Source of the DNA: an uncultured Eubacteriales bacterium
Lineage (GTDB): Bacteria > Bacillota > Clostridia > Oscillospirales > CAG-272
DNA length: 13,454 nucleotides
NCBI GenBank assembly: GCA_902462015.1
Contig: CABPZV010000038.1
Coordinates: 1 to 13,454 of the forward strand
Reading direction: 5' to 3'
Shown here: positions 12,348-13,454 of the stretch, piece after piece
Layout of the letters: each line of letters opens with the position of its first letter
How positions within the stretch are numbered: position 1 is the first letter of the stretch
Position numbers and translations under genes: made by a program
Notes under the pieces: model-generated
Told to the model about the DNA's origin: nothing
The model's input: only the letters and a program-made list of their open reading frames with translations
Databases searched by the model: none

Positions 12348-13454
12348 TCAGTAAACAAGCTTTTTTAAATCGTACAGAAGCTCAAGCGCGTCTCGTGGCG
12401 TCATCATATCCATGTCGAGCTCGGAAATCCGTCTTCGAAGCTCCTCTGTGCCAATATCTTCAAGACTTACATTCTCGCTTTCCGGCGCCTCCTGTTCGTT
12501 TTCAGCAAAAAGACGGTCAGCTGCCTCGCTCTTCTTTTCAAGAGTACCGAGAATTACACGCGCGCGGCGGATTACCTCTCCCGGAACACCAGCAAGCTTG
12601 GCAACTTCGATTCCATAGCTGTCGTCCGCTGCCCCTTTTATTATGCGGCGGAGAAAGATTAATTCCTCGCCCTTCTTTTTTGCGGCTATCGTATAATTAA
12701 CAACTCCGGGTATCTCATCAGCCAGAGACGTAAGTTCATGGTAATGAGTTGCAAAAAGAGTCCTTGCGCCGAGTTTTTTACCTGCGGTATATTCCGCAAC
12801 GGCACGGGCAATGCTCATACCGTCAAAAGTACTTGTTCCCCGGCCTATCTCGTCATATATAATAAGACTGCGCTTAGTTGCATTTTTAAGTATGTACGCA
12901 ACCTCAGTCATTTCAAGCATAAAAGTCGATGTACCTGATGCAAGATCATCAGATGCTCCTACCCGAGTGAAAAGTCTGTCAACAATTCCGATTCTTGCAG
13001 ATGAAGCCGGCACAAATGAACCGATTTGCGCCATTATTGCAATCAAAGCAACCTGACGCATATATGTAGACTTTCCAGCCATGTTCGGACCTGTAATCAG
13101 CATCAAACGGTTATAACCCGTATCAAGCATTGTATCATTCGGAACAAAGCCTCCGCTATGTACAAACTTTTCAACCACCGGATGCCTGCCGTCATGTATT
13201 TCAAGCACATCACTATATTCAATCTCAGGACGGACATAATTTTCATCAAATGCAACAGATGCTAAAGAACAGTAAACATCAAGAACAGCAAAACAGTCCG
13301 CATTTGCGGCTATAATATCGGCCTTTTCAGAAACCATATCTCTGAGTCCGCAGAACAGCTCATACTCAAGGGCATTCAGCTTGTCCACAGCGCCGAGAAT
13401 CGTAGCCTCCATATTTTTCAGTTCATCTGTTATATACCGCTCGCCGGTAGTAAG
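12348..13454 (-). CDS. mutS: DNA mismatch repair protein MutS, C-terminal part (5' end outside window)
   Basis: The last 368 codons of MutS; the frame is open to the right edge and continues beyond it with GERYITDELKN, typical of the lever/clamp end. MutS scans DNA as a dimer and binds mismatches. Present here are the core-ATPase Walker A GPNMAGKST (residues 122-130 of the fragment, near 13090-13065), the following ASDDLASGTSTFMLEM signature, Walker B LIIYDEIGRGTSTFDG, the ATHYHEL switch histidine region, the helix-turn-helix LAGVPGEVIRRAR, and the C-terminal helix ending TPRDALELLYDLKKL. The mismatch-binding Phe-x-Glu domain lies outside the window. The usual clamp-binding QLSLF-type word is not clear; the equivalent spot reads AADRLFAE. 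It lies 25 bp upstream of mutL. Confidence 0.97.
   Translation of the reverse strand, partial: LTTGERYITDELKNMEATILGAVDKLNALEYELFCGLRDMVSEKADIIAANADCFAVLDVYCSLASVAFDENYVRPEIEYSDVLEIHDGRHPVVEKFVHSGGFVPNDTMLDTGYNRLMLITGPNMAGKSTYMRQVALIAIMAQIGSFVPASSARIGIVDRLFTRVGASDDLASGTSTFMLEMTEVAYILKNATKRSLIIYDEIGRGTSTFDGMSIARAVAEYTAGKKLGARTLFATHYHELTSLADEIPGVVNYTIAAKKKGEELIFLRRIIKGAADDSYGIEVAKLAGVPGEVIRRARVILGTLEKKSEAADRLFAENEQEAPESENVSLEDIGTEELRRRISELDMDMMTPRDALELLYDLKKLVY

Overview
The window looks like a stretch of core chromosome from a spore-forming member of the Bacillota, class Clostridia, possibly an uncultured gut Oscillospiraceae/Ruminococcaceae-type lineage. The reasons are the forespore genes spoVAD and spoVAE, strong purine-rich Shine-Dalgarno sequences, AT-rich sigma-A-like promoters, moderate-to-low GC, and a mutS-mutL pair whose MutL carries the endonuclease motifs typical of organisms without MutH. 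The family placement is inference. No rRNA, tRNA, CRISPR array, prophage or intact transposase gene was seen.

Layout from left to right. (1) 1-3500, minus strand: a metallophosphoesterase (3500-2730) with its own promoter and a probable terminator; mnmA (tRNA 2-thiouridylase), also with a promoter; mscL; and the N-terminal part of a TPR protein that runs off the left edge. (2) 3501-3924: a 424-bp AT-rich divergent intergenic region holding the phosphoesterase promoter, one copy of a hairpin-bearing interspersed repeat, and a dyad upstream of spoVAD. (3) 3925-5358, plus strand: spoVAD-spoVAE with no spoVAC beside them, closed by a strong terminator placed between convergent genes. (4) 5483-9808, minus strand: comEC (DNA-uptake channel with a degenerate beta-lactamase domain), an orphan fucU-type mutarotase with a near-consensus promoter, and tgt (queuosine synthesis) with a perfect hairpin just upstream of its ribosome-binding site. 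(5) 9912-10030: a roughly 120-bp repeat element with a long internal hairpin, between tgt and mutL. (6) 10025-13454, minus strand: mutL and the C-terminal 368 codons of mutS, which runs off the right edge.

Functionally the genes cover mismatch repair (mutS, mutL), tRNA wobble modification (tgt, mnmA), DNA uptake (comEC), spore DPA handling (spoVAD, spoVAE), osmotic safety (mscL) and single-gene metabolic functions (fucU, phosphoesterase). I see no multi-gene accessory system. The least explained signal is the short repeat family at 3699-3735, 5358-5386 and 9912-10030. It shares the words GGGACATC, CTTGCC and TAAGTTATA, and the 5358 copy looks like an element-free or collapsed version of the 9912-10030 copy. 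Other points worth checking are the missing spoVAC, the loss of metal-ligand residues in the ComEC beta-lactamase domain, and the structured leaders of tgt and fucU.
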